46,184 bases of DNA from Lachnospiraceae bacterium (GTDB lineage: Bacteria > Bacillota > Clostridia > Lachnospirales > Lachnospiraceae). Positions 33,887 through 46,032 of the stretch are shown piece by piece; the first letter of the stretch is position 1; the number at the start of each line of letters is the position of its first letter. The notes under the pieces were generated by a model. It worked only from the letters and a program-made list of their open reading frames with translations. It was not told the DNA's origin and searched no databases. A program made the translations under genes and the position numbers. The stretch spans positions 1-46,184 of the forward strand of contig JAGAPK010000042.1 of NCBI GenBank assembly GCA_017623295.1. Direction: 5' to 3'.

Positions 33887-33917
33887 AAGTGTACTAATAT
33901 AAATAGTACACTTAGTA
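33883..33917 (+). promoter_or_regulatory. perfect inverted-repeat operator for the GntR/YtrA-type repressor
   Basis: TACTAAGTGTACTA (33883-33896) and its exact reverse complement TAGTACACTTAGTA (33904-33917), separated by 7 nt. It covers the -10 box and the transcript start, 15 nt before the regulator gene. YtrA-family regulators bind AGTGTA...TACACT-like dyads of this kind, so autoregulation of the whole operon is likely. Confidence 0.85.
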
Positions 33918-33932
33918 GAGTGAGGTGAGCCT

Positions 33933-34298
33933 ATGATTATCATAGATTATAAAGATACCAGACCAATCTATGAACAAGTTGTGGAGAAATTCAAAGAGTT
34001 GATTTTGAAAGGTGCCATGCAGCCGGATGAGCAGATGCCGTCTGTCAGAAATCTGGCGATGGAATTGTCGATTAATCCAAACACCATTCAAAAGGCATAT
34101 GCCGAGTTAGAAAGACAAGGTTTCATCTATACAATAAAAGGAAGGGGAAACTTTGTGTCAGGTAGTGAATTACTTCTGAAAGAGCGAAAAGAAAGTTATA
34201 TGAATCAGATTCTTGCACTGGTAAAAGAAGCAATTGGATATGGCATCAGCAGAGAAGAAATCCTGGCAGAAATTGCGAAAGGAGCGGAGGGAGTATGA
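33933..34298 (+). CDS. GntR-family (YtrA subfamily) transcriptional regulator
   Basis: 121 residues. The winged helix-turn-helix (PIYEQVVEKFKELILKGAM, SVRNLAMELSINPNTIQKAY, RQGFIYTIKGRGNFV) is followed by a short C-terminal helical tail, with no FCD or UTRA effector domain. That is the YtrA type, which normally represses an ABC transporter operon beginning with itself, as seen here. Ribosome site GAGGTGAG. The stop overlaps the ATPase start (ATGA). The inducer is unknown; in Bacillus the YtrA operon responds to cell-wall antibiotics. Confidence 0.93.
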   Translation: MIIIDYKDTRPIYEQVVEKFKELILKGAMQPDEQMPSVRNLAMELSINPNTIQKAYAELERQGFIYTIKGRGNFVSGSELLLKERKESYMNQILALVKEAIGYGISREEILAEIAKGAEGV

Positions 34299-35200
34299 TA
34301 GAAGTTTACAACGTAACCAAGACATTTGAACAGATTAAAGCAGTGGATGCTGTCAGTGTTACGATTAAGGAAAATACCGTATTTGGTTTGATTGGAACGA
34401 ATGGAGCAGGAAAAAGTACAATGCTTCGTATGATAACAGGCATTTTAAAACCGGATGATGGAACGATAGCAATAGACAACATGCCTGTTTATGACAATAT
34501 TGAAGCGAAGAAGAAGTTCTTCTTTATTGCGGATGAACCATACTTTTTTGCAAATGCGAATGCAGGTACTATGGAGCATTATTACAGCAGCATTTATGAG
34601 AATTTTAACAAAGAAGAATATAACAAATATCTGGAAAATTTTAATCTGGACAAACGTAGAAAAATAGCTACTTATTCCAAGGGAATGAAGAAACAGCTTG
34701 CTTTAATTCTTGGCATTTGTGCACATACGAAGTATCTTTTGTGTGATGAAACGTTTGACGGATTAGACCCGGTAATGCGCCAGGGAATCAAAAGTATTCT
34801 GGCAAAAGAGATGGAAGAAAACGGACTCACACCGGTAATTGCTTCTCACAACTTACGAGAACTGGAAGATATTTGTGATCATGTAGGTTTATTGCATAAG
34901 GGCGGTGTACTTTTGTCCAAGGATTTAGAGGATATGAAATGCAATATTCAGAAGGTACAGTGTGTATTTTCATCCATAGAGGATGAATTAAAAGCACTAA
35001 GCGGATTGGATGTTTTGAAAAAAGAGCAGAGAGGTTCTCTTAGAACAATTACGGTTCGAAGTACCAGAGAAGAAATTATAGCGCATTTTGCAACCGTATC
35101 AACCGTATTTTTTGAGGTACTTCCATTATCCTTAGAGGAAATCTTTATTAGTGAAACGGAGGTAGTAGGTTATGACATCAAAAAACTTATTCTGGGTTAG
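34295..35200 (+). CDS. ABC transporter ATP-binding protein
   Basis: 301 residues. Walker A is GTNGAGKST. The Q-loop region is degenerate in type (FIADEPYFFANANAGT). The signature ATYSKGMKKQLALI has SKGM in place of LSGG, common in ABC-2-type exporters. Walker B is LLCDETFDGLDP, and SHNLRELEDICDH holds the switch His. A C-terminal extension of about 80 residues follows. This suits an ABC-2-type exporter together with the next gene, which starts 29 nt before this stop. Its operon is headed by the YtrA-type regulator. Confidence 0.92.
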   Translation: MIEVYNVTKTFEQIKAVDAVSVTIKENTVFGLIGTNGAGKSTMLRMITGILKPDDGTIAIDNMPVYDNIEAKKKFFFIADEPYFFANANAGTMEHYYSSIYENFNKEEYNKYLENFNLDKRRKIATYSKGMKKQLALILGICAHTKYLLCDETFDGLDPVMRQGIKSILAKEMEENGLTPVIASHNLRELEDICDHVGLLHKGGVLLSKDLEDMKCNIQKVQCVFSSIEDELKALSGLDVLKKEQRGSLRTITVRSTREEIIAHFATVSTVFFEVLPLSLEEIFISETEVVGYDIKKLILG

Positions 35201-37310
35201 ATGTAAAGAAAATAATAAACGTAGAATCTGGGTGTGGATTGTCAGTATTTTATTACAGCTTGTTTCCTATCCGGCTGTTATGACAGTATACTTAAGCAGA
35301 ATTCAGTTCTGGAACAAAGAAGGAATGTATGCAACTAAGGACATATATAAAACGGCATTATATGAAGCGACAGCAGATGCAATTGGTTTTCAGCCTAAAA
35401 CGTATATGTTTGTTATAATACTGGCCTTGTTAATCGGAATGCAGGGATTTTCTTACCTGTATGATAGGAAAAAGGTAGATATGTATCACAGTGTACCGAT
35501 TCCTATGGAAAGCCGTTATGCAACAATCTACTGGAATGGTATTGCAAGTTATCTGATTCCGTGTATTGCAAGCATTTTTATTGCGATTTTAATTGCGCTG
35601 ACACAGGGAGCTATGGGAGGTACTGTGTTAGCAGAATGTGGTTATGCTTTTGTGTTGAATTTATTATTTTTCCTGGTAATTTATCATACGACGATTTTAG
35701 CAGTGATGCTTACCGGAAATAAAGTAATTACAGGATTTTTGATTTTTGGATTCTTATTTTTAGAGTACTTTGCAGTTCAACTGTATAATGGATTGAAATA
35801 TACATTCTTTGATACAGCGGATAACTATTTTACGAATCTGGAACCACAGCTGTCTCCGATTTATGACTATTCTATGAAGGTTTATGAGTTAAAATGGGAG
35901 ACAGATTTGACCAAAATAGGCGATATCATTTTCCCTATGTATATCAAATGGTTTGTTCTGATGGCTGTGTTGGGTGTTATTGCTTATTTATGCTATTGGA
36001 AAAGACCGGCGGAATCTGCTGGAAAGGCAATTGCTTTTGGAAAAGCAAAGCCTGTTTTGAAGGTAGTTATTGCCACTATGGTTGGGGCTGCGATTTGCTA
36101 TTTGGTATATGAGTCTGCTTATTACAATGTGTGGATTACTGTACTTGCGATGCTTGCCGGAACGATATTATGCTGTGGAGCACTGGAGGTTATTTTCGAA
36201 TTTGATATTCGTGCAATGATAAAACATCTTGTTTCTTCAGGTGTATCCATAGGTATTGTTCTTATCATATTCTGCATCTATCATTTTGATATTTTGGGAT
36301 ATGATACTTATGTACCGGATGTGGAGGATGTGGAAAGTTTTGCATTATATACGGGTACTTACTATCAGGACTATTTCCGTGAGGGAGATGGTTATGATTA
36401 TATTACAGAGAATGAATACTATAAACAGAACATGTTCTTAACCAGTGTGGAAGAAATATGTGAACTGGTTAAAAAATCGCAGAATATAGAAGGCGAAGAG
36501 ATGGGAGAAGGCCGTCAGTTCTATGTATTATATCGTTTAAAATCCGGAAGGGAAGTCAGCCGTAGGTTTTATGTAGATTTTGATGATGCTTCTAATGAAG
36601 AACTGTTAAATGAGATTGTCGGAAATGAAGAGTATATAAATGGTGTATATCAGATTGCAAAGGCAGAAAAGGTTCTGGAGAATAAAACGCTGGAAATAAG
36701 TTATTCCAATGGTACGGTAGAGAAAGCCTTGCCATCTGTTGATGCAGAAAAGATTAAGGAAGCATGGTTAAAAGATATGGAGCAGTTTGATTTCTCTCTT
36801 GCAAGACACAACAGACCATGCGGCAAGATAGAATTATTGTTTACCGATTGCTATAATATCTGGAATCTTCCTGTTTATGATTCCTTTACCAATACAATTG
36901 ATTATCTGAAAGAAAACAATGCTTATTATCCATTAGAATTGAATCCGGAAGATATAGCAAGTGTTACGGTTACGAATTATCATTACAGTCTGTATGAGGA
37001 AGCAACGCTGTATGAAGAAAGCACGATAAACTCCAAAGTAGTAGCAACAAGTGTTACAGCTGCAACCGATGTTACTGAGACATTTACCGAGCCGGAAGAA
37101 ATCGCTGAAATTGTTGCACATATTTATCCGACTAACTTGGATTTGAACTGGAACAGTGTGGATGAATTAGAACAGGATTATGAGATTACTATTGCATTCA
37201 AAGCCGGTGCAGATTATCCTTATGGAGCAGGTTATTATTATTACCAGTTTATTAACGGAGAAGTGCCGGGTTTTGTAGAAGAAGCAACAGCATGGACACC
37301 GGAAGAGTAA
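35172..37310 (+). CDS. ABC transporter permease, large, with extracytoplasmic C-terminal region
   Basis: 712 residues. About nine hydrophobic segments occupy the first 375 residues (near 17-40, 76-96, 118-142, 155-180 and others). An acidic, Tyr- and Glu-rich region of about 330 residues follows with no membrane helix (YVPDVEDVESFALYTGTYY, then many YxxE patches) and ends in EATAWTPEE. The membrane part resembles ABC-2-type exporters. The large tail is a feature of some clostridial permeases in YtrA-controlled operons, perhaps a sensor or shield, but I cannot assign its fold. The start overlaps the ATPase gene by 29 nt. Confidence 0.82.
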   Translation: MTSKNLFWVRCKENNKRRIWVWIVSILLQLVSYPAVMTVYLSRIQFWNKEGMYATKDIYKTALYEATADAIGFQPKTYMFVIILALLIGMQGFSYLYDRKKVDMYHSVPIPMESRYATIYWNGIASYLIPCIASIFIAILIALTQGAMGGTVLAECGYAFVLNLLFFLVIYHTTILAVMLTGNKVITGFLIFGFLFLEYFAVQLYNGLKYTFFDTADNYFTNLEPQLSPIYDYSMKVYELKWETDLTKIGDIIFPMYIKWFVLMAVLGVIAYLCYWKRPAESAGKAIAFGKAKPVLKVVIATMVGAAICYLVYESAYYNVWITVLAMLAGTILCCGALEVIFEFDIRAMIKHLVSSGVSIGIVLIIFCIYHFDILGYDTYVPDVEDVESFALYTGTYYQDYFREGDGYDYITENEYYKQNMFLTSVEEICELVKKSQNIEGEEMGEGRQFYVLYRLKSGREVSRRFYVDFDDASNEELLNEIVGNEEYINGVYQIAKAEKVLENKTLEISYSNGTVEKALPSVDAEKIKEAWLKDMEQFDFSLARHNRPCGKIELLFTDCYNIWNLPVYDSFTNTIDYLKENNAYYPLELNPEDIASVTVTNYHYSLYEEATLYEESTINSKVVATSVTAATDVTETFTEPEEIAEIVAHIYPTNLDLNWNSVDELEQDYEITIAFKAGADYPYGAGYYYYQFINGEVPGFVEEATAWTPEE

Positions 37311-37365
37311 AAGATCAGCAAAGGGAATTCAGTAAAAAGGATTAAAAAAATTAGGAGTTGAAGAA

Positions 37366-38112
37366 ATGGAACTTGCAGAACCGGTTATTGAAGTGAAAAA
37401 TTTATATAAGATATACCGGGTAGGTGAAACGAAAGTTCGAGCATTAAACGGTGTGGATTTTACGATTAACAGAGGTGATTTCTGTTCGATTGTCGGAACT
37501 TCAGGTTCCGGCAAATCCACACTGCTCAATATGATGGCTGGCTTGGAGAAACCGACCAAAGGCGAGATTGTGATTGCCGGGGAACATATGGAAAATAAAA
37601 CAGAGAATCAGTTGGTTGCTTTCAGACGGGAGCACATAGGTTTCATTTTTCAGTCTTTTAATTTGCTGGGAACCATGAATGCGATAGAAAACGTTGCTTT
37701 ACCCCTTACTTTTCAAGGAATGGATAAGAAACAGCGCAATCAGAAGGCGGAAGAAATGCTTGATTTGGTCGGACTTACGAAGCATAAGTTACATAAGCCA
37801 AATCAGATGTCCGGTGGACAGCAGCAGCGTGTAGGAGTAGCCAGAGCTTTGGTTGTAGAACCGGAAATTATTTTTGCAGATGAACCTACCGGAAATCTGG
37901 ATTCCAATACTTCAGTAGAAGTCATGAACTTGATGAAGAAAGTAGTAAGAGAGAAAAAACAGACATTGGTTATGGTTACACATGATAATTATCTGGCGGG
38001 ATTTGCCGATATTATTTTTCATATAAAGGATGGAAAAATCGTTCAGATAGAGGATAAAAGAGAAGAGAATAAGAAAAAGGAAGAAAACGAGGAACGAAAC
38101 GAGAAAGAGTAA
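37366..38112 (+). CDS. ABC transporter ATP-binding protein, MacB/LolD type
   Basis: 248 residues. Walker A GTSGSGKST, Q-loop FIFQSFNLLG, signature MSGGQQQRVGVARA, Walker B IIFADEPTGNLDSNTS and switch MVTHDNYLA. The FQSFNL and EPTGNLDS forms mark the MacB/LolD (type VII) branch, matching the FtsX-like permease encoded two genes later. The C-terminal tail is very rich in Lys and Glu (RKEENKKKEENEERNEKE-like). It follows the large permease by 55 nt and may start a separate unit; no terminator was found between. Confidence 0.94.
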   Translation: MELAEPVIEVKNLYKIYRVGETKVRALNGVDFTINRGDFCSIVGTSGSGKSTLLNMMAGLEKPTKGEIVIAGEHMENKTENQLVAFRREHIGFIFQSFNLLGTMNAIENVALPLTFQGMDKKQRNQKAEEMLDLVGLTKHKLHKPNQMSGGQQQRVGVARALVVEPEIIFADEPTGNLDSNTSVEVMNLMKKVVREKKQTLVMVTHDNYLAGFADIIFHIKDGKIVQIEDKREENKKKEENEERNEKE

Positions 38113-38134
38113 ATGCCTGAAGAGGGGACAAGAA

Positions 38135-39988
38135 ATGTACAGTTATAAAGTTTTAAAGAATAAAATGAAAATTGCGAAGAATTGGAAAAAGGGTGTATTG
38201 GGACTGAGTATTGCAATTACCTGTTTTTTGGCAGAATCTTCTGTTATGAGTGTGTATGCAACTTCCGGTGATCAGACGAATACGCAGCAGCCAGACAATA
38301 CGCAACAAACGGACAATACACAGCAATCGAACAATGCACAGACAAACACAACACATACTGCGACACCGGTAGTTGATAACAGTAGCCGTATTATCAACGA
38401 CGATGACAGATTTGATGCCGATGCGGATTTATTGTATTATATGCAAAGTCTGGAGGTTCGATATCGTTTGGATGAAAAGATGATGGAGAATCTGCATAAA
38501 GTATTTGATAGTGCAGTGTATTATATTGCAAATACAGAAATGACCGTATCCGAATTGGAATCCTATGTAGCACAGGCAAAAGGAAGTCTGGAAGCGGCGG
38601 CAGTAGCAAATGTCAGTATTACTACCAGTGAATTTTTGCAAGTGGGTGATAACTGGTCTACACCAACCGTTAGTTATGGACAAACGGTAGCCATTGTGCT
38701 TCCGGTTATCAATTTTGGTACAGAAGAGCTTAATGACTTAATTATTGAGCCAAAGACTTCCACAGTTGTTTCGGAGTGGCCTTTTGTGCCGGATAAAACA
38801 AGCTATTTGCAGACAGAACCATATATTCCCGGCAATCAGACTTATGCGGCAGCAATGGAGAATCGAAGAGAATTCACCTTTTATTTTACGGCAAGAGATG
38901 ATGTGATGAGCGGATATTATCCGCTGACCTTTAATATATGGTATACCAAGTCCGGTATTCGATGTGAGGAACCGGCAGAACTGACCGTGTATGTGAAAAC
39001 AATTGGAAAAGCGGGAAGTGGTACTATTGGCGGAAGCGGAGAAGAAACGAATGGGGCGAAGCCGAGAATTATTGTGACAGGATTTGAAACAACTCCGGAG
39101 AAGGTTTATGCCGGAGATACTTTTGTACTTACGGTGCATGTGAAAAATACTTCCAAAGAAATGGCGGTTACCAATTTGCTTTTTGATATGCAGGCAGCTG
39201 TGGAAGGAGAAGATAAAACGAATACCTATGCAGCCTTTCTGCCAACATCCGGTTCCAGTTCTTTTTACATGGAACAGATATCACCAAATACGGAAGCAAA
39301 TATTGAAATTGAGATGACTGCCAAAGCAGATTTGGCGCAAAAACCATATGTACTGGATGTCAATATGACATATGATGCAGGCAATATGTTTGATTTGACG
39401 GATAAGGCAAGTGTATCTATTCCGATTTTACAGGAAAGCCGATTTGATATCAGTACGCCGGAAATTGTACCGGCGGATATTACGGTAGGGTCTCAGTCTA
39501 ATGTGATGTTTAGCATTTATAATACAGGAAAAACTACGTTATATAATGTGCAGGTAAAGTTTAAAGCAGACTCTATTGAGGAAGCATCTTCTTTTGTAGG
39601 TAATCTGGCATCCGGAGCAACCGGTAATGTTGATGTCATGTTGACAGGTATTGCTCCGACGATGGATGATGGTACAGTTAATGTAGAAATTTCTTATGAA
39701 GATGATGCCGGTAATGTTACATTTGTTACAGAAACAGTTAGTTTATTTGTAATAGAAGAAGTTTATGAGGATTACATGATGGGCGATATGATGATGGAGA
39801 TGGAAGAAGAGAAAAAAGCACCGGTCGGACTGATTGTTGCGATAGTAGTTATTGTGCTTCTGGCAGCAGGTGTAGGTGTATTTCTTTTCATGAAGAAACA
39901 GAACAAGAAAAAAGCAGAGAAGCTTCTGGAAGATGATTTGCTGGAGATAGAAGAAGACGAGAATAAGGAAGAACACAAAGAGGATTAG
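38135..39988 (+). CDS. secreted, membrane-anchored CARDB-like surface protein of an ABC system
   Basis: 617 residues. A signal peptide (about 1-43, VYA before the cut) leads to a Gln/Asn/Thr repeat (NTQQPDN, NTQQTDN, NTQQSNN), then a helical part and at least two immunoglobulin-like modules of CARDB type (about 310-430 and 440-545, with TPEKVYAGDTFVLTVHVKN and VPADITVGSQSNVMFSIYN). A C-terminal anchor helix lies at about 562-586, followed by a short acidic cytoplasmic tail. It sits between MacB-type ATPase and permease genes, with a gap of only 2 nt to the permease, in the place where an HlyD-like adaptor normally lies. It probably works with that transporter. Confidence 0.75.
   Translation: MYSYKVLKNKMKIAKNWKKGVLGLSIAITCFLAESSVMSVYATSGDQTNTQQPDNTQQTDNTQQSNNAQTNTTHTATPVVDNSSRIINDDDRFDADADLLYYMQSLEVRYRLDEKMMENLHKVFDSAVYYIANTEMTVSELESYVAQAKGSLEAAAVANVSITTSEFLQVGDNWSTPTVSYGQTVAIVLPVINFGTEELNDLIIEPKTSTVVSEWPFVPDKTSYLQTEPYIPGNQTYAAAMENRREFTFYFTARDDVMSGYYPLTFNIWYTKSGIRCEEPAELTVYVKTIGKAGSGTIGGSGEETNGAKPRIIVTGFETTPEKVYAGDTFVLTVHVKNTSKEMAVTNLLFDMQAAVEGEDKTNTYAAFLPTSGSSSFYMEQISPNTEANIEIEMTAKADLAQKPYVLDVNMTYDAGNMFDLTDKASVSIPILQESRFDISTPEIVPADITVGSQSNVMFSIYNTGKTTLYNVQVKFKADSIEEASSFVGNLASGATGNVDVMLTGIAPTMDDGTVNVEISYEDDAGNVTFVTETVSLFVIEEVYEDYMMGDMMMEMEEEKKAPVGLIVAIVVIVLLAAGVGVFLFMKKQNKKKAEKLLEDDLLEIEEDENKEEHKED
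38279..38347 (+). repeat. 18-bp tandem repeat inside the surface protein gene
   Basis: Three full units (38279-38296, 38297-38314, 38315-38332) and a partial fourth, each encoding N-T-Q-Q-x-D/N. It codes for the linker just after the signal peptide. Units differ at a few positions, so the copy number may vary between strains. Confidence 0.75.
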
Positions 39989-39990
39989 AT

Positions 39991-42787
<2,797 letters not shown>

Positions 42788-42806
42788 TTAAAAATCAGTA
42801 ATTATA

Positions 42807-42835
42807 TTGACAAAAACTAACAAAACAAATATAAT
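42807..42835 (+). promoter_or_regulatory. fully consensus promoter of the third chemoreceptor gene
   Basis: TTGACA (42807-42812), 17-bp spacer, TATAAT (42830-42835). Transcription should begin near 42842, giving a leader of about 89 nt. Confidence 0.85.
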
Positions 42836-42854
42836 TATTTTATAAAATTTCGTT

Positions 42855-42896
42855 AAAATAAACAAAAGGACTGACCTACGTCTTTTTGTTTATTTT
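42855..42896 (+). other. long AT-rich hairpin in the 5' leader of the third chemoreceptor gene
   Basis: AAAATAAACAAAAGGAC / GTCTTTTTGTTTATTTT, 17 pairs (one G-T), 8-nt loop. It lies after the predicted transcript start and before the ribosome site. The T-rich right arm could make it an attenuator or a weak terminator for the upstream unit. Confidence 0.6.
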
Positions 42897-42930
42897 CGCA
42901 TTAGAACAAAAATCGATAGGGGGACAAGGT

Positions 42931-44412
42931 ATGCAGGTACAATCAATAAGAAGTGAGGAAAAATTAGTAAACAACATTATGTTTGCGTACATACTTGGAG
43001 TGGGAATTTCAGGTTTTTCTTTTGTTATGTTATTTTTAAATGGAGGGCCGCGTGAGTGTATTTTCCTTTTGTCGGGTCTGGCAGCCATTTTAACCAAAGT
43101 TTTTGAAAAGAAATTGGACAGTGTGGCGAAGTATGTATATGCTTGTATTCCGCCGATTGTCGGTGCCATAACGGTGGCTTTTTGTTGTACGGGTGAAAGT
43201 GAAGGCTATGTGTGTATAACCCACTATTACTTTGTAACAACATTATTATTAGTACCTTATTATGATTTGAAATTAATCAAGACGAGTGCGATTGTGACGG
43301 TAATCGTTAATGCAGCAGCAATGATTCTGTTTCCTGCAGGTTTCTTACATTTGCATAGTGTTATTGGATGGATATTTACCGCAATCGTTTATGTAGTATT
43401 GACGGCAGCATGTATTTTTATTAGTTACCGTGCAAATTCCTTATTTGGAATTGTAGAGGAAAAGGGACAGGAATCAGAAGAAGTATTACATAATGTGCAG
43501 AATGCTTTTGAAAGCTTAGAAGCATCTTCTGCTGAGATTTTTGATTCTCTTCAGGAAATGGAAGCCAAAACTGAGAAAATTGCTGCATCTACGCAAGAGA
43601 TTACCGGTAGTGCCGATATTCAGATAAGAGAAGTGGAAAGCAGTATGGCAATATTCGGCGAGTTGAGCGAGAAGATTGCTAATTCAGAAAATCGTGTAAG
43701 TCAGACCGTAGATATTATGAAAAACTTAAAAGAGAAAAACGATGAAGGAATTGCAGCCATCGAAGTATTGTCCAAGAAATTTGAGGAAAATATCAAAACG
43801 ACAAAAGTTGCTTCTGAGGGTGTGGCTGACTTGTCTGAAAAATCCAGTTCCATTGGCGGCATCATTGAAAGTATTCGTAATATTGCAAAACAGACCAATT
43901 TGCTTGCTTTAAATGCAGCGATTGAGGCAGCAAGGGCTGGAGAGGCCGGTAAAGGATTTGCAGTAGTAGCAGATGAAATTAATTCCTTATCTTCGGAATC
44001 CTCTAGTGCGACAGAGCAAATTGATACTATCTTAAAAGATATTATTGAAACAGTAGACGATACGCATGAAGTGATGGATTGTAATACCAAAGTAGTTATC
44101 GAGTCAAATGAGAAGTTAGACGATACGGTAGAAATCTTTAAAACTATTTTGGCATCTTCGGAAGAAGTTATTGAAGTTACAGAACTGTTACAGAGTGAAC
44201 TGAAAGATATCGTGGCAATTAAAGAAAAGTTGTTGAGTGCAATGGAACAATTAGAAGAAAGTTCACAGCAATCGGTAAGTGCAACAAACGAAATCAGTTC
44301 TGCAATAGAAGGTCAGGTAGCAGAAGTGGAAAAGGTTGTGACAAACATGGAAATGGTAAAAGATGGTATGAATTGTTTGTCGGATGTATTAAGTAATAAA
44401 GCAAATTCATAA
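42931..44412 (+). CDS. chemoreceptor with six N-terminal membrane helices
   Basis: 493 residues. Six predicted helices fill the first 165 residues (about 13-36, 41-58, 67-86, 97-110, 118-138, 142-165), with only short loops and no extracytoplasmic sensor domain or HAMP. The cytoplasmic part is a normal methyl-accepting domain with [21 protein letters not shown] and [12 protein letters not shown]. It should sense something within or at the membrane, or act with another sensor. ATG at 42931 is preferred, with AGGGGG upstream; an in-frame ATG at 42886 lies inside the leader hairpin. No che genes are nearby. Confidence 0.92.
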   Translation: MQVQSIRSEEKLVNNIMFAYILGVGISGFSFVMLFLNGGPRECIFLLSGLAAILTKVFEKKLDSVAKYVYACIPPIVGAITVAFCCTGESEGYVCITHYYFVTTLLLVPYYDLKLIKTSAIVTVIVNAAAMILFPAGFLHLHSVIGWIFTAIVYVVLTAACIFISYRANSLFGIVEEKGQESEEVLHNVQNAFESLEASSAEIFDSLQEMEAKTEKIAASTQEITGSADIQIREVESSMAIFGELSEKIANSENRVSQTVDIMKNLKEKNDEGIAAIEVLSKKFEENIKTTKVASEGVADLSEKSSSIGGIIESIRNIAKQTNLLALNAAIEAARAGEAGKGFAVVADEINSLSSESSSATEQIDTILKDIIETVDDTHEVMDCNTKVVIESNEKLDDTVEIFKTILASSEEVIEVTELLQSELKDIVAIKEKLLSAMEQLEESSQQSVSATNEISSAIEGQVAEVEKVVTNMEMVKDGMNCLSDVLSNKANS

Positions 44413-44420
44413 TGAAATTT

Positions 44421-44460
44421 AGGAAAGCAGCTACCTTTGGGCAGTTGCTTTTCTAATTTT
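44421..44460 (+). terminator. terminator after the third chemoreceptor gene
   Basis: AGGAAAGCAGCT / AGTTGCTTTTCT, 12 pairs (two G-T), followed by AATTTT. Confidence 0.75.
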
Positions 44461-44484
44461 ATAAAAAGCTTTTTGGATAAGACA

Positions 44485-44513
44485 TTGATAGCCTTTCTTA
44501 AAACGTGTATAAT
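44485..44513 (+). promoter_or_regulatory. promoter of hemZ
   Basis: -35 TTGATA (44485-44490), 17 bp, -10 TATAAT (44508-44513). The start codon is 37 nt downstream, behind AAAGGAACAAAGGA. Confidence 0.8.
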
Positions 44514-44550
44514 CCGATAAGAGATAAACCAAGCAGAAAGGAACAAAGGA

Positions 44551-46032
44551 ATGTTAATCGTTAAAACCAATAAAGCTCAATATGAATATGACATCCATTC
44601 TCTAATCAAAGCCTTTTATCCGGAACAGGAAGTAAAGGTTTTGACACCGGAATCGGTTATCAAAGATAGAAAAATACTGGAACTGCCGGTTGCTATTTCT
44701 CTGGATTTCTCCGAGAAAGAAGTGGTTTTAAAATTTTTACAGGCAAATAACGCCCAAATTGGAACAAGCCATGCAGATACCTACATATGGCAGATTTCCG
44801 AAACGGATTTGGCAGATTATAAGAATGTCTTTAAACGTTTTCTGTACACTTCTTTGCGGGAGCAGACAGGCATTTCTCTGCCTTGGGGTAATCTGACCGG
44901 TATACGCCCGACGAAGATTGCAATGACGATGATGGAGCAGGGCAAAAGTGATGAAGAAATTGCTGCTTTTTTGCAGGACAAGCATCTGGTAAGTAAGGAG
45001 AAGACAGAGCTGGGTATCGATATTGCCAAAAGAGAGAAAGCCCTGTTAGATGAACTTCATTACGAGGATGGTTACAGTTTATATATTGGTATTCCATTTT
45101 GTCCGACGACCTGCTTGTATTGTTCCTTTACATCATTTCCTATTTGTGTCTGGAAGGACAGAGTGGGAGATTATTTGGGCGCATTAGAGAAAGAGATTGA
45201 TTATATCGCTGATGCTTATCGGGAGAAAAAATTAGATACGATTTATATTGGCGGTGGTACACCGAGTTCCTTATCAGCAGAGGAACTTGACAGACTCTTA
45301 ACCAAAGTCAGAAATACACTGGATTTTACTTATGTGAAAGAATTTACGGTAGAAGCAGGACGTGCTGACAGTATTACCAAAGAGAAACTGCAGGTGCTTT
45401 ATAAACATGGTGTAACCAGAATTTCTGTCAATCCGCAGACCATGAAACAGGAAACGCTGGATTTTATTGGTAGACGACATACCGTAGAACAGGTTGTGGA
45501 AGCGTTTCATATGGCACGCGAGATTGGATTTGATAATATCAATATGGACATTATTCTGGGGCTTCCGGGAGAAACAGCGGCCGATGTAGAAGCCACCATT
45601 GAGGCAATCAAAGAACTGGCACCGGATAGTTTGACAGTACATTCTCTTGCGGTAAAAAAGGCTTCTAAATTAAGCCAGTGGATTGAGCAAAACGGCATTG
45701 AGATGTTAAATAACACCGAAGAAACCATGCGAATTGCGGCACAGGGCGCAGCGGATATGGAAATGTTGCCATATTATCTTTACCGCCAGAAAAATATGTC
45801 CGGTAATTTTGAAAATGTAGGTTATGCAAAAGAAGGAAAGTATGGTATTTACAATATTTTGATTATGGAAGAGAAACAGACCATAGTAGCCTGTGGTGCC
45901 GGGACCATCAGTAAAAGAGTTTATCCGGACGGACGCATTGAGAGATGCGACAATGTGAAGGATGTTGCCCAATATATCGAAAGAATCGAGGAAATGATTG
46001 AGCGTAAGAAAGAGCTTTACAAAGATTCTTAA
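44551..46032 (+). CDS. hemZ: coproporphyrinogen dehydrogenase HemZ, radical SAM
   Basis: 493 residues. An N-terminal HemZ-type region of about 170 residues (YEYDIHSLIKAFYPE, LPWGNLTGIRPTKI) precedes the radical SAM core. Cys184, Cys188 and Cys191 in FCPTTCLYCSF bind the 4Fe-4S cluster, and TIYIGGGTPSSL, RISVNPQTM and NMDIILGLPGE are SAM-barrel motifs. HemN-like enzymes decarboxylate coproporphyrinogen III without oxygen. HemZ forms are common in Firmicutes, and some members may not act on porphyrins. No other heme genes are in the window, so the heme assignment is by family only. Ends 152 nt before the window edge. Confidence 0.9.
   Translation: MLIVKTNKAQYEYDIHSLIKAFYPEQEVKVLTPESVIKDRKILELPVAISLDFSEKEVVLKFLQANNAQIGTSHADTYIWQISETDLADYKNVFKRFLYTSLREQTGISLPWGNLTGIRPTKIAMTMMEQGKSDEEIAAFLQDKHLVSKEKTELGIDIAKREKALLDELHYEDGYSLYIGIPFCPTTCLYCSFTSFPICVWKDRVGDYLGALEKEIDYIADAYREKKLDTIYIGGGTPSSLSAEELDRLLTKVRNTLDFTYVKEFTVEAGRADSITKEKLQVLYKHGVTRISVNPQTMKQETLDFIGRRHTVEQVVEAFHMAREIGFDNINMDIILGLPGETAADVEATIEAIKELAPDSLTVHSLAVKKASKLSQWIEQNGIEMLNNTEETMRIAAQGAADMEMLPYYLYRQKNMSGNFENVGYAKEGKYGIYNILIMEEKQTIVACGAGTISKRVYPDGRIERCDNVKDVAQYIERIEEMIERKKELYKDS

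Noticed and set aside
42886-42930. Upstream start of the third chemoreceptor
   Set aside because: Lies inside the leader hairpin; ATG 42931 has a purine-rich ribosome site and is followed by a normal cytoplasmic N-terminus.
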